Source: UBA2834 sp963623365 (GTDB lineage Bacteria > Patescibacteriota > Saccharimonadia > Saccharimonadales > Saccharimonadaceae). Taken from it: a stretch of 55,950 bases of DNA. Where the stretch lies: assembly GCA_963623365.1 (NCBI GenBank), contig CAVFJY010000008.1:1-55950 (forward strand). The letters are read 5' to 3'. Both the position numbers and the translations under genes were made by a program. Position 1 is the first letter of the stretch. Each line of letters starts with the position of its first letter. Below the pieces are notes generated by a model. The model did no database searches, was not told where the DNA came from, and saw nothing but the letters and a program-made list of their open reading frames with translations. Shown here in pieces: positions 41,364 to 49,258 of the stretch.

Positions 41364-41693
41364 ATGAAAGCAGATTTTAGAGCGAATCGCACTCGTGCAA
41401 AGATTCACGGCACTGCTGACCGCCCACGCCTTAGCGTAAATATCAGCAACGCGCATATTACTGCTCAAATTATCGACGACGATAAAGGTGCTACGCTTGC
41501 TTATGCCACTACGGTAGGCAGTAAGCAAAAAGGCAGCAAGTCCGAACTCGCCGCCTACATTGGCGCAGAAATTGCCAAGAAAGCTAAGAAAGCCAAAATC
41601 GAGAAAGTTGTTTTCGATCGTGGCGCTCGCCTTTATGCTGGTCGCATGAAAGCTCTCGCTGATGCCGCCCGCAAGGAAGGATTGGAATTCTAA
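41364..41693 (+). CDS. rplR: 50S ribosomal protein L18
   Basis: 109 aa uL18 binding 5S rRNA. RPRLSVNISNAHITAQIIDD and the C-terminal VVFDRGARLYAGRMKALADAAR are conserved. The gap to rplF is 2 nt and to rpsE 1 nt. Confidence 0.97.
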   Translation: MKADFRANRTRAKIHGTADRPRLSVNISNAHITAQIIDDDKGATLAYATTVGSKQKGSKSELAAYIGAEIAKKAKKAKIEKVVFDRGARLYAGRMKALADAARKEGLEF

Positions 41694-41694
41694 T

Positions 41695-42342
41695 ATGGAA
41701 AATAAGCAACCGAAAGTAATCAATAAAGCTGGTACAACCAAGCTCACCGACGAAGCAGTTGCCGCCAAAGAAGCTCGCGCCGAGCGCGAATTCCGTGGCC
41801 GCCGTCGCGACAATCGCCGCAACCGCCGCGCTGCCGATGAAGGTAAAAAAGAGTTTGATACCGTAAATATTTCTATCAATCGGGTTTCCCGCACCGTTGC
41901 TGGTGGCCGCCGTATGCGCTTCCAAGCTCTCGTTGCAATTGGCAACCATAAGAACAAAGTTGGCGTTGGTATCGCAAAGGGTAACGACGTTACTTCCGCT
42001 GTCCAAAAAGCTGAACGCCGCGCCAAGAAGAACATGATTACCATCAACATGAATGGCGAAACAATTTGCCATGAAGTTGAAACCAAAGTTACCGGCGCAA
42101 AGGTCTTAATGAAGCCTGCCGCTCCAGGTACAGGTATCATTGCGGGCGGCGTCGTTCGTTCGATTATTGGCCTAACTGGTATCAAGAACTTGATCTCCAA
42201 GTCGCTCGGTTCGACCAACAAAGCTAATATCGCCTACGCCGTAATTGAAGGCCTCAAGCAACAAGTTCCAAAATCCGAATGGAATGGTGCGAAGAAAGCT
42301 GAAGCGAAAGCTGTTGCGCCTACCAAAGAGGAGGAAAAATAA
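41695..42342 (+). CDS. rpsE: 30S ribosomal protein S5
   Basis: 215 aa uS5 at the mRNA entry and fidelity site, with about 55 additional N-terminal residues rich in arginine, alanine and glutamate. NRVSRTVAGGRRMRFQALVA and GTGIIAGGVVRSIIGLTGI are conserved. The ATG at 41695 has GGAAGGA upstream. It is followed directly by rplO: the usual intervening rpmD (L30) is missing. Confidence 0.96.
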   Translation: MENKQPKVINKAGTTKLTDEAVAAKEARAEREFRGRRRDNRRNRRAADEGKKEFDTVNISINRVSRTVAGGRRMRFQALVAIGNHKNKVGVGIAKGNDVTSAVQKAERRAKKNMITINMNGETICHEVETKVTGAKVLMKPAAPGTGIIAGGVVRSIIGLTGIKNLISKSLGSTNKANIAYAVIEGLKQQVPKSEWNGAKKAEAKAVAPTKEEEK

Positions 42343-42810
42343 ATGAAATACAACGATCTCATCGTCGAAAAGAATGCTAGCCGCAAGCGCATTGGTCGCG
42401 GTATCTCCGCTGGTCAAGGTAAAACTGCTGGTCGTGGTACTAAGGGCCAAAAATCCCGCTCCGGTCATCACAAACTCCCAGCCGGCTTCATGGGTGGCCA
42501 ACGTGCTATCATGCAGGCTATTCCAAAGATGAAAGGCTTCAAGTCTTTGCACGACAAAGCTCAAGTTGTCTATACCGATGCCCTAAATAGCGTCAGTGGT
42601 AAAGTCGACAACTTTACGCTTGCCGAGGCGAAGCTAATTGAAAACCCATTCGCTAAAGTGAAAGTTATTATGCGTGGTGAAATTAACGGCAAAATCGAGC
42701 TCGAAACTCAATTTGCTAGCAAAACCGCCATTGCCGCAATTAAAAAAGCAGGCGGCTCCTTCAAGAAAGTCGCTGTTCCGGCTCGCACTAAAGCAAATAC
42801 CGAAGAATAA
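42343..42810 (+). CDS. rplO: 50S ribosomal protein L15
   Basis: 155 aa uL15. KRIGRGISAGQGKTAGRGTKGQKSR-like glycine- and arginine-rich N-terminus (about residues 17-40) matches the family, and the C-terminal domain is ordinary. The ATG is immediately after the rpsE stop, with GAGGAGG upstream. A terminator separates it from secY. Confidence 0.96.
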   Translation: MKYNDLIVEKNASRKRIGRGISAGQGKTAGRGTKGQKSRSGHHKLPAGFMGGQRAIMQAIPKMKGFKSLHDKAQVVYTDALNSVSGKVDNFTLAEAKLIENPFAKVKVIMRGEINGKIELETQFASKTAIAAIKKAGGSFKKVAVPARTKANTEE

Positions 42811-42828
42811 TTTACTTCTTCGCCTTAA

Positions 42829-42853
42829 AGAGCGTCCACGTGGCGCTCTTTTT
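42829..42853 (+). terminator. Rho-independent terminator after rplO
   Basis: AGAGCGTC/GGCGCTCT stem with one G-U, followed by T5. Confidence 0.8.
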
Positions 42854-42906
42854 GTAGTCAAGTAATCGAATCTATGATAATATAAGGGAAGTAAACAAGA
42901 GGTAAC

Positions 42907-44319
42907 ATGAATTTTAAGACGATTTTTAAGTCTTTGAAAAACAAAGACATGCGCAAGCGCATCTTCGCCGTGGTTGGAATTCTGGTTGCGTATCGTATTC
43001 TCGCACACGTGCCAGTTCCGTTGGGCGACACTGCCACATTCAAAAGCGCAATTGATAACTTAATTAATAGCACCGATTTTGGCGGATTTATTAATCTCAT
43101 TTCCGGCGGCGGCCTAACCAACTTCTCAATTATCCTCGTTGGCCTCTCGCCATATATTACCTCGTCAATCGTCATGCAGTTACTTACTAAAGCCCTGCCG
43201 CGCATGGAAGAACTCAATAACGATGGTGAAGCTGGTCGACGCAAGATTAGTCAGTGGACGCGCATGGTTGCCGTTCCGCTCGCTATTTTGCAGTCTATTG
43301 CCTACATCTTCATCTTAAATAACGAAGTTCTCTCCGCGAACACTAGTGCCGCCGCCGATCCGACGGTCGCGCAATGGGCCCTATCGATTACCGCTATGAC
43401 TGCTGGTTCGATTCTTTTAATGTGGCTCGGCGAATTAATCACCGAACAGGGCATCGGCAACGGTATCTCGACCATCATCTTTTGTAGTATCGTTTCCGGT
43501 TTCCCGTCCACGCTGGCCAATATCGGCGAAAGTCTCTTCGATACTAGCGACGGTAGCCTCAGTCTCTTTGGCTGGCTCGATTTGCCGGTGAATCCAACTA
43601 TGTTCTATATTGTTCTCGGCCTTGGCATCGGCATCATTATCGTGCTCTACTTGCTCGTTAAAATTAATGAAGCGCAGCGTATTATTACTATCAACTACGC
43701 CAAACGCGTGCGCGGCAATAGTGCTTATGGCGGCATTAAATCCATCATGCCAATCAAGCTCATCGCGGCAGGCGTCGTACCGGTGATTTTCGCAGTCGCT
43801 TTCCTCTCTGTGCCAGCTTTCATTGGTCAGCTAATTCAGCGCGCCGATTCGAGCAGTGTGATTGCACAAAACATGGTGAATTGGTTCTCTGCGCCGTCCG
43901 CCTCAACTTACGATTCTACGACTGGCCTAACTTGGGAAGACTACATCTATCCAACGCTCTATTTCATCCTGGTTGTCATGTTTACCTATTTCTATACCAG
44001 CATCGTCTTTAACTCCCAAGAGATTGCCGAAAACCTACAGAAACAAGGCGGCTTCATCGAAGGCGTCCGTCCAGGCAAACAGACTGAGCTCTATTTCAAC
44101 AAGACCGTCAACCGCCTCAATCTCTTTGGCGCACTCGCACTCGGTATCATTGCCTTGTTGCCATACCTGGTTGACTATATCTTCATTGTCACGCTCGGCT
44201 ATCCACTTGGCTTGTCCATTTCCGGTACGGGACTTCTCATCGTTGTCACAGTCGCGCTCGAAAATCTCCGTCAGATTAATTCGCGCGCATTAATGGTAAC
44301 TTATGACGATTATCAATAA
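42907..44319 (+). CDS. secY: Protein translocase subunit SecY
   Basis: 470 aa with about ten membrane spans, the channel of the Sec translocon. The N-terminal KRIFAVVGILVAYRILAHVPVP-like helix, LGLSPYI-type segment as LVGLSPYITSSIVMQ, and GNGISTIIF are conserved. The cytosolic loop with NYAKRV sits near 270. Compared with E. coli (443 aa) there is an extended loop near 325-345. GAGGTAA precedes the ATG. The sortase-like gene begins in its stop codon (TAATGG), so the two are translationally coupled. Confidence 0.97.
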   Translation: MNFKTIFKSLKNKDMRKRIFAVVGILVAYRILAHVPVPLGDTATFKSAIDNLINSTDFGGFINLISGGGLTNFSIILVGLSPYITSSIVMQLLTKALPRMEELNNDGEAGRRKISQWTRMVAVPLAILQSIAYIFILNNEVLSANTSAAADPTVAQWALSITAMTAGSILLMWLGELITEQGIGNGISTIIFCSIVSGFPSTLANIGESLFDTSDGSLSLFGWLDLPVNPTMFYIVLGLGIGIIIVLYLLVKINEAQRIITINYAKRVRGNSAYGGIKSIMPIKLIAAGVVPVIFAVAFLSVPAFIGQLIQRADSSSVIAQNMVNWFSAPSASTYDSTTGLTWEDYIYPTLYFILVVMFTYFYTSIVFNSQEIAENLQKQGGFIEGVRPGKQTELYFNKTVNRLNLFGALALGIIALLPYLVDYIFIVTLGYPLGLSISGTGLLIVVTVALENLRQINSRALMVTYDDYQ

Positions 44320-44990
44320 TGGCATTGAAAATTAATCGCAAACTCCAAATAACTTTCAAAGTCATCGGGTGGGTCCTCGGAATTATCCTAGCCATCTGCA
44401 TGATAAAAATCTTGCTATGGGAGCGCAATTATTACAACACTAAAAGCGCCGAAACACGTGCTCGGTCAGATGTAGTGATTACGCAGCTCGCCGAAGCGAT
44501 TGCACCGTCCGAAGACGAGCCTGACCTTGATAGCTACCAAGTCGAGGCGACAAAACCCCGTTATCTCATCATCGATCGACTCGATCTCAAAACTCGCATC
44601 AAAGAATCAACCGTCAATAGCGAAACGCTGGCCGTTCCACAAAATATCTACGACGCGATGTGGGCAGCCGGCTCTAGCAAGCCAGGGCAGAATGGTGTGA
44701 TTCTGATGACTGGGCTTGCTCGGGGCGAGCATAAGATCGGTGCTTTCGCCAATCTCGACAGCCTTGAAGTGGGCGATGAAATCAGCATCGAAACCGGCGG
44801 CGGCGCTAAATACACTTATGTCGTAGCCGAAATTCGGATTATTGATGCTTACGATGCCGAAACAGAATTACCAAGCATTCAACAACGCATTGACGATAAA
44901 GAAAGCTTATCATTGTTAACTGCCAAAGAAATTAACGACGATCAATCCGATTACACTTCCATCGTTATCGTTCGCGCCACCCTCAAGTAA
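44319..44990 (+). CDS. Sortase-like protein lacking the catalytic residues
   Basis: 223 aa with one N-terminal span (about 13-34). From residue 79 a sortase-like beta-barrel pattern is visible: LIIDRLDLKTRI, LAVPQNIYDAMW, GVILMTGL, GAFANLDSLEVGDEISI, YTYVVAEIRI and finally LSLLTAKE...VIVRA. In active sortases the third segment ends in GH and the LLT segment is followed by cysteine; here these positions are L133 and A202, and the arginine or histidine before the last strand appears to be serine. A histidine at 138 is five residues off. It therefore probably lacks transpeptidase activity. It overlaps secY by one base and ends in a terminator. Confidence 0.7.
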   Translation: MALKINRKLQITFKVIGWVLGIILAICMIKILLWERNYYNTKSAETRARSDVVITQLAEAIAPSEDEPDLDSYQVEATKPRYLIIDRLDLKTRIKESTVNSETLAVPQNIYDAMWAAGSSKPGQNGVILMTGLARGEHKIGAFANLDSLEVGDEISIETGGGAKYTYVVAEIRIIDAYDAETELPSIQQRIDDKESLSLLTAKEINDDQSDYTSIVIVRATLK

Positions 44991-45015
44991 AGCCAAAAAC
45001 TGGCTTTACTTTTTT
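44986..45015 (+). terminator. Rho-independent terminator overlapping the sortase-like stop
   Basis: GTAAAGCCA-AAAAC-TGGCTTTAC perfect 9-bp stem followed by T6; the stop codon lies in the 5' arm. Confidence 0.92.
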
Positions 45016-45024
45016 GCTGTTTTT

Positions 45025-45046
45025 TGATATAATACTTAAGTAATTT
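45025..45046 (+). promoter_or_regulatory. Promoter of infA and the alpha-operon genes
   Basis: TGA-TATAAT (-10 at 45028-45033), 13 nt before the infA ATG. No Shine-Dalgarno is seen; the leader would be about 7 nt. Confidence 0.6.
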
Positions 45047-45328
45047 ATGGCTAGTCACAAGAAAACGACCAAAGTCGCCAAGAGAGACGCTGATTCTTCA
45101 GCTGGCGCAAAAAATAAGGAAGTAATTAAGCTCACCGGCAAAGTCGTTGAGGCGCTTCCTGGAACTAAATTCCGTGTCGAACTTGAAAACGGTCATATTA
45201 TTGTTGCTCACATGTCGGGTAAAATGCGTAAGAATTATATTCGACTCGTGCCGGGCGACAAGGTGGACGTTGAGTTGACCCCTTACGATCTCACAAAGGG
45301 CCGTATCAGCTACCGCCAAAAAGATTAA
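45047..45328 (+). CDS. infA: Translation initiation factor IF-1
   Basis: 93 aa, with an S1-type OB fold from about residue 24 (EVIKLTGKVVEALPGTKFRV, then GHIIVAHMSGKMRKNYIRL, DYRQKD-like end as ISYRQKD). The first 22 residues are a lysine-, alanine- and serine-rich extension absent from E. coli IF-1 (72 aa). It lies between secY/sortase-like and rpmJ as in many bacteria, but without adk and map. Confidence 0.95.
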   Translation: MASHKKTTKVAKRDADSSAGAKNKEVIKLTGKVVEALPGTKFRVELENGHIIVAHMSGKMRKNYIRLVPGDKVDVELTPYDLTKGRISYRQKD

Positions 45329-45348
45329 ATTTAAGCGAAAGCGAGAAG

Positions 45349-45384
45349 CTAAATGCCTCGGATAGTTCTATCCGGGAATTTTAG
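45349..45384 (+). promoter_or_regulatory. Stem-loop in the infA-rpmJ gap
   Basis: CTCGGATA (45357-45364) pairs with TATCCGGG (45369-45376) around a GTTC loop, and flanking CTAAA can pair with TTTAG (to 45384). No T-run follows, so it is more likely a control or processing element than a terminator. Confidence 0.5.
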
Positions 45385-45417
45385 AACCGATGCTTTCAGA
45401 AAGGTAATTTTCAATAC

Positions 45418-45534
45418 ATGAAAGTTCGTGCTAGTGTAAAGAAAATCAGCCCTGATGATATCATCGTGCGTCGCAAAGGCGTGCTACGTATCATTAACAA
45501 GAAGAAACCTAAGAATAAACAAAGGCAGGGTTAA
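45418..45534 (+). CDS. rpmJ: 50S ribosomal protein L36 (cysteine-free form)
   Basis: 38 aa bL36: MKVRASVKKISPDDIIVRRK followed by GVLRIINKKKPKNKQRQG. It matches the family at both ends, but the four zinc ligands (three Cys and one His) are replaced by serine, aspartate, asparagine and lysine-type residues. AAAGG lies upstream of the ATG. It starts the L36-S13-S11-S4-alpha-L17 gene run. Confidence 0.95.
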   Translation: MKVRASVKKISPDDIIVRRKGVLRIINKKKPKNKQRQG

Positions 45535-45536
45535 GC

Positions 45537-45923
45537 ATGGCAAGAATCGCCGGTGTTACGATTCCTAGCGAAAAGCAAGTGTGGATTGCACTTACTTATG
45601 TCTATGGTATCGGTCGCACCACTAGCAAAGCCATCCTTGCGGCGGCTAAAATCGAGCCGACCACTCGGGTGAAAGATCTCACCGAGGCTCAAGAACAGAA
45701 ACTCAACGATATTATTTCTAGTAAATATTCCGTTGAAGGTGACCTCAAGCGCCTCGTAACCAATAATATTAAACGTATCAAGGATATCAATTCCTACAAG
45801 GGGCTTCGCCATAAGGCAGGTTTACCAGTCAACGGTCAGCGCACCCGCACGAATGCGCGCACTCGCAAAGGTAAAGCTATCGCAGTTGGCGGCGCTCAGC
45901 CAAAGGCAGCAAGTAAAACTTAA
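45537..45923 (+). CDS. rpsM: 30S ribosomal protein S13
   Basis: 128 aa uS13 of the 30S head, contacting L5 and P-site tRNA. ARIAGVTIPSEKQVWIALTY, YGIGRTTS and the C-terminal LRHKAGLPVNGQRTRTNART are diagnostic. GGCAGGG lies upstream of the ATG, in the end of rpmJ. Confidence 0.97.
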   Translation: MARIAGVTIPSEKQVWIALTYVYGIGRTTSKAILAAAKIEPTTRVKDLTEAQEQKLNDIISSKYSVEGDLKRLVTNNIKRIKDINSYKGLRHKAGLPVNGQRTRTNARTRKGKAIAVGGAQPKAASKT

Positions 45924-45938
45924 TCTCAAGGAGTTAAT

Positions 45939-46370
45939 ATGACAGAAGATACTACAGTCAAAACAGCTCCAGAGATGGAGTCGAAAGCACCAAAAACTAA
46001 AGGTAAAAAAGGCAAACGCATTGTCCAAGCCGGTGAAGTACACATTCAAGCTACTTTCAACAACACCATCGTTAGCGTAACCGACAAGAAGGGCGAAATT
46101 CTCGCCGCTTCCTCCGCTGGTGCTAATGGCTTCCGCGGTTCCAAAAAGGGTACTGCTTACGCAGCCCAAATCGCCGCCGAAAAAGTTGCTGAAATCGCCA
46201 AGCGTGATCACGGCATGAATAGCATCGACGTTTTCGTCAAAGGCATCGGCCTCGGTCGCGACAGCGCCGTTCGCGCCTTTAGCACTATGGGCATTTCTAT
46301 TAATAGCATTACGGACAAGACCCCAATTCCACACGGTGGTTGCCGTCCTAAGGGAGAGAGGAAACCATAA
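45939..46370 (+). CDS. rpsK: 30S ribosomal protein S11
   Basis: 143 aa uS11 of the platform. A 25-residue acidic/lysine N-terminal extension precedes the core AGEVHIQATFNNTIVSVTD; FVKGIGLGRDSAVRAF and DKTPIPHGGCRP are conserved. AAGGAG upstream. The stop overlaps the rpsD start. Confidence 0.97.
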   Translation: MTEDTTVKTAPEMESKAPKTKGKKGKRIVQAGEVHIQATFNNTIVSVTDKKGEILAASSAGANGFRGSKKGTAYAAQIAAEKVAEIAKRDHGMNSIDVFVKGIGLGRDSAVRAFSTMGISINSITDKTPIPHGGCRPKGERKP

Positions 46371-46987
46371 TGGCACGCGATTTATCACCTATTGGTAAAC
46401 AATCTCGCCGTGAAGCTTATGCGCTTGCGCCAAAAGCACAAAAAATCATGGCAAAAAAGACCGGTATTCCTGGTCAACACGCAGATATGCGTGTTCGCGG
46501 TGGTAGCCTTTATTTGACTCAGCTCCGCGAAAAACAAAAAGTTCGCCGCATTTACGGCCTACTCGAAAAACAATTCGCAAAGCTCATGCATGAAGCACAG
46601 CGCGCTGAGGGTATGACTGGCGAAATCCTTCTTCAATATCTCGAACGTCGTGCCGATAATGTTGTTTATCGTGCCGGTTTTGCGACTACCCGTCGCGCCG
46701 CTCGTCAGCTCGTCTCGCACGGTCACTTCACACTGAATGGCAACCGGATCGACATTCCTTCCATTCGCCTAAATCCAGGTGATGTTCTTGAAGTTCGTCC
46801 AAAGTCGAAGAAAAATAGTTATTTCACCAATCTCGCTAACGTTGCTGGTGCCGCTAGCCAAGCCCCATTATCTTGGTTGAAGGCCGATGTTAAGAAGATG
46901 AAAATTGAAATTACTAGTACACCAAAGCGCGAAGAAGCTGAGGTGGGCATCAACGAACAATTAATCGTCGAGTATTACTCACGCTAA
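46370..46987 (+). CDS. rpsD: 30S ribosomal protein S4 (without zinc motif)
   Basis: 205 aa uS4, a primary 16S binder and in many bacteria the regulator of its operon. The S4 RNA-binding domain is seen in RRAARQLVSHGHFTLNGNRI. The N-terminal CxxC-type zinc site is absent. GGGAGAGAGG precedes the ATG inside rpsK. The stem-loop at 45349 could be its target (inference). Confidence 0.97.
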   Translation: MARDLSPIGKQSRREAYALAPKAQKIMAKKTGIPGQHADMRVRGGSLYLTQLREKQKVRRIYGLLEKQFAKLMHEAQRAEGMTGEILLQYLERRADNVVYRAGFATTRRAARQLVSHGHFTLNGNRIDIPSIRLNPGDVLEVRPKSKKNSYFTNLANVAGAASQAPLSWLKADVKKMKIEITSTPKREEAEVGINEQLIVEYYSR

Positions 46988-46996
46988 AGGAGAAGT

Positions 46997-47920
46997 ATGA
47001 CAAAAGTAATCCACGAAGCAGAACTAGCAGAGATCAAGGACCTTGGTGAGAACAGTTCCAGCTTTGTTATCAAGCCGCTTTATTACGGCTACGGTAACAC
47101 TCTTGGTAATTCACTACGTCGTGTACTTCTCTCTAGTATTAAAGGTGCCGCCGTTACTGCTTTCAGCATTGAAGGCACTACTCACGAATTTTCCGCCGTT
47201 CCTGGCATCGTCGAAGATACCGTCGACATCATGTTGAATTTGAAGAACATTCATGTCAAGTCTCATTCCGATGCGCCCGTCGAGTTACATCTCGAGAAAA
47301 AGGGAACCGGCCCAGTTAAAGCTGGCGACATTAAACTACCAGCCGAAGTTGAGATCGCAAATCCACAACAGATTATCTGCAACATTGATGATCCAAAATT
47401 CACTTTGAAGATGGATATGGTTGTCGATACTGGCCGTGGCTATCTCAGCATTGAGCAATCCGGCGAAGACCGTATTCATGGCGACATGATTGCACTCGAC
47501 GCTGTCTTTACTCCTGTTTTACGTGTTCGTTACAACGCTGAAAATACTCGTGTTGGCCAAGATACTAATCTTCAGCAGCTCACTCTTACCATCGACACCG
47601 ATGGTACTATCACCCCACGTGAAGCTTTCGAAGAAGCTGCAGCAATTCTAGTCAACCAATACAAAGCCCTTGCCGGTAGCACGACGGTCGAATCCGCCCC
47701 TGCCCCAAGCGCAAGTAAAGCCGAAGACGAATCTGGCCTTATGCTTCCAATCGAAGATCTTGGCCTTTCGGCACGTACCGCGAATGCTTTAATCAACAAT
47801 GAAATTCGCACCGTACGCGATCTCGTCGTATTATCAGAAAACGACCTCAAAGAACTTAAGGGCTTCGGCACCAAAGCACTCGATGAGGTTCGCGAAAAAC
47901 TAACGGAGTTAAAAGTTTAA
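46997..47920 (+). CDS. rpoA: RNA polymerase subunit alpha
   Basis: 307 aa. The N-terminal dimerisation domain (about 1-230) includes GYGNTLGNSLRRVLLSSIKG and RVRYNAENTRVGQ. A linker rich in serine and alanine leads to the alpha-CTD (about 248-307) with LGLSARTANALINNEIRTVR and LKGFGTKALDEVREKL, which binds UP elements and activators. AAAGGAG upstream. The CTD pattern is repeated in the 1998-3329 protein. Confidence 0.98.
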   Translation: MTKVIHEAELAEIKDLGENSSSFVIKPLYYGYGNTLGNSLRRVLLSSIKGAAVTAFSIEGTTHEFSAVPGIVEDTVDIMLNLKNIHVKSHSDAPVELHLEKKGTGPVKAGDIKLPAEVEIANPQQIICNIDDPKFTLKMDMVVDTGRGYLSIEQSGEDRIHGDMIALDAVFTPVLRVRYNAENTRVGQDTNLQQLTLTIDTDGTITPREAFEEAAAILVNQYKALAGSTTVESAPAPSASKAEDESGLMLPIEDLGLSARTANALINNEIRTVRDLVVLSENDLKELKGFGTKALDEVREKLTELKV

Positions 47921-48352
47921 ATGCATCGTCACGGATATAAAGGGCGCAAGTTCGGTCGCGAAACCGACCAACGCACCGCATTAACACGTGGTCTCGTGCG
48001 CTCCCTGTTTAAGTATAAATCTATTAACACTACTCTAGCTAAGGCTAAAGAAATCCGCCGCCCAGCCGAGAAGCTAATTACGCTCGCCAAGAAAGGCGAC
48101 CTAGCTTCCCGCCGTCTTGTGATTGCTCGCCTCAATGACCAACTCATTGGCAACAATCTTGTTGACGTAATTGCGCCCCAAATCAAGCGCGACAGCGGTT
48201 ATCTCAAAATTGAGCACGCCGGCTACCGCCGCGGCGACAATTCCGAGATGGCAACTATTTCCTTTGTCGACGATATCAAAGAAGATGTCACTGAAACTAA
48301 AGATGAAAAAGCTGCTAGCAAAAAGTCTGCCGCTAAGAAAGAGGAGAAATAA
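47921..48352 (+). CDS. rplQ: 50S ribosomal protein L17
   Basis: 143 aa bL17. MHRHGYKGRKFGRETDQRTA and the SLFKYKSINTTLAKAKEIR block are typical; an acidic then lysine-rich tail of about 25 residues is extra. The ATG abuts the rpoA stop. Confidence 0.96.
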   Translation: MHRHGYKGRKFGRETDQRTALTRGLVRSLFKYKSINTTLAKAKEIRRPAEKLITLAKKGDLASRRLVIARLNDQLIGNNLVDVIAPQIKRDSGYLKIEHAGYRRGDNSEMATISFVDDIKEDVTETKDEKAASKKSAAKKEEK

Positions 48353-48354
48353 GT

Positions 48355-48780
48355 ATGAAGACTTATAGCCAAAAATCCTCTGAGATCAACCGCGAATGGT
48401 GGATTATCGACGCATCAAGCATGCCGCTCGGTAAGCTCGCAGTTGTAATTGCCAACAAATTGCTTGGCAAATCTAAAGTAAGCTTTACGCCACATACCGA
48501 TGACGGCGACTACGTCGTCGTCATCAACGCCAAACAGCTCAAAGTTACGGGCGACAAGATGACCGATAAGCACTATTATCGCCATTCTGGATTCCCGGGC
48601 GGCTTGACCGATCTTACTCTCGCCGAAATCGTCGAGAAAGACCCTGCAGTCGCTATCGAGCAAGCCGTTAAAGGTATGTTGCCAAAGAATAAATTGCAAG
48701 CCGATCGCTTAGCTCGCCTCCGCGTCTTTCCAGGCGCCGAGCATGCTCATACGGCCCAAACGCCAAAGGAGATTAAATAA
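48355..48780 (+). CDS. rplM: 50S ribosomal protein L13
   Basis: 141 aa uL13. REWWIIDASSMPLGKLAVVI and HYYRHSGFPGGL match the family, as does the late KGMLPKNKL block. GAGGAG upstream in rplQ. It shares one base with rpsI. Confidence 0.97.
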   Translation: MKTYSQKSSEINREWWIIDASSMPLGKLAVVIANKLLGKSKVSFTPHTDDGDYVVVINAKQLKVTGDKMTDKHYYRHSGFPGGLTDLTLAEIVEKDPAVAIEQAVKGMLPKNKLQADRLARLRVFPGAEHAHTAQTPKEIK

Positions 48781-49184
48781 TGCCAGCTAAGAACGCTAAA
48801 TATACCTACGGCGACGGCAGCCGCAAAGCCGCTACCGCTACTGCTCGTCTTTACAAGGGCAAAGGCGACATCACTATCAATGGCAAACCAGCACTCGAAT
48901 ATTTGAGTGGCAACAAAACCTTGATGGCCGAAGTCACCGACCCACTCGCAATGACGCAGAAGCAGAAAGAATACGATATCACCGTTGTCGTTAAAGGCGG
49001 CGGTATCGCTGGCCAAGTCGATGCCATCAAGCTCGCTATTTCGCGCGCACTCGTAACCGAATTCCCAGAATTCCGCCCAGTGCTTAAGAAAGCCGGCTTA
49101 ATGAAGCGCGACCCACGCGAGAAAGAACGCAAGCACTACGGTCTTCGCAGTGCACGCAAACGCGAACAGTTCTCCAAGCGTTAA
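48780..49184 (+). CDS. rpsI: 30S ribosomal protein S9
   Basis: 134 aa uS9, whose C-terminal tail contacts P-site tRNA. GDGSRKAATATARLYKGKG, VKGGGIAGQVDAIKLAISRA and the terminal basic RKREQFSKR are conserved. AAGGAG upstream. It ends the ribosomal cluster with a terminator. Confidence 0.97.
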   Translation: MPAKNAKYTYGDGSRKAATATARLYKGKGDITINGKPALEYLSGNKTLMAEVTDPLAMTQKQKEYDITVVVKGGGIAGQVDAIKLAISRALVTEFPEFRPVLKKAGLMKRDPREKERKHYGLRSARKREQFSKR

Positions 49185-49200
49185 TTCGCTTGCAGCTGTA

Positions 49201-49233
49201 AAAAATATCTCTCTATACGGAGAGATATTTTTT
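49201..49233 (+). terminator. Rho-independent terminator after rpsI
   Basis: AAAAATATCTCTC/GAGAGATATTTTT stem of about 13 bp followed by additional T. Confidence 0.92.
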
Positions 49234-49246
49234 AATTATTTTTTAG

Positions 49247-49258
49247 TATAATATGCTT
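49247..49258 (+). promoter_or_regulatory. -10 element of a leaderless gene
   Basis: TATAAT (49247-49252) is followed 6 nt later by ATG at 49259; an ATG at 49253 directly touching the -10 lies upstream of the expected transcription start. Confidence 0.65.

Noticed and set aside
40968..42221. 417-codon minus-strand frame opposite rplF-rplR-rpsE
   Set aside because: It spans three clear ribosomal genes on the other strand and has no start signals.
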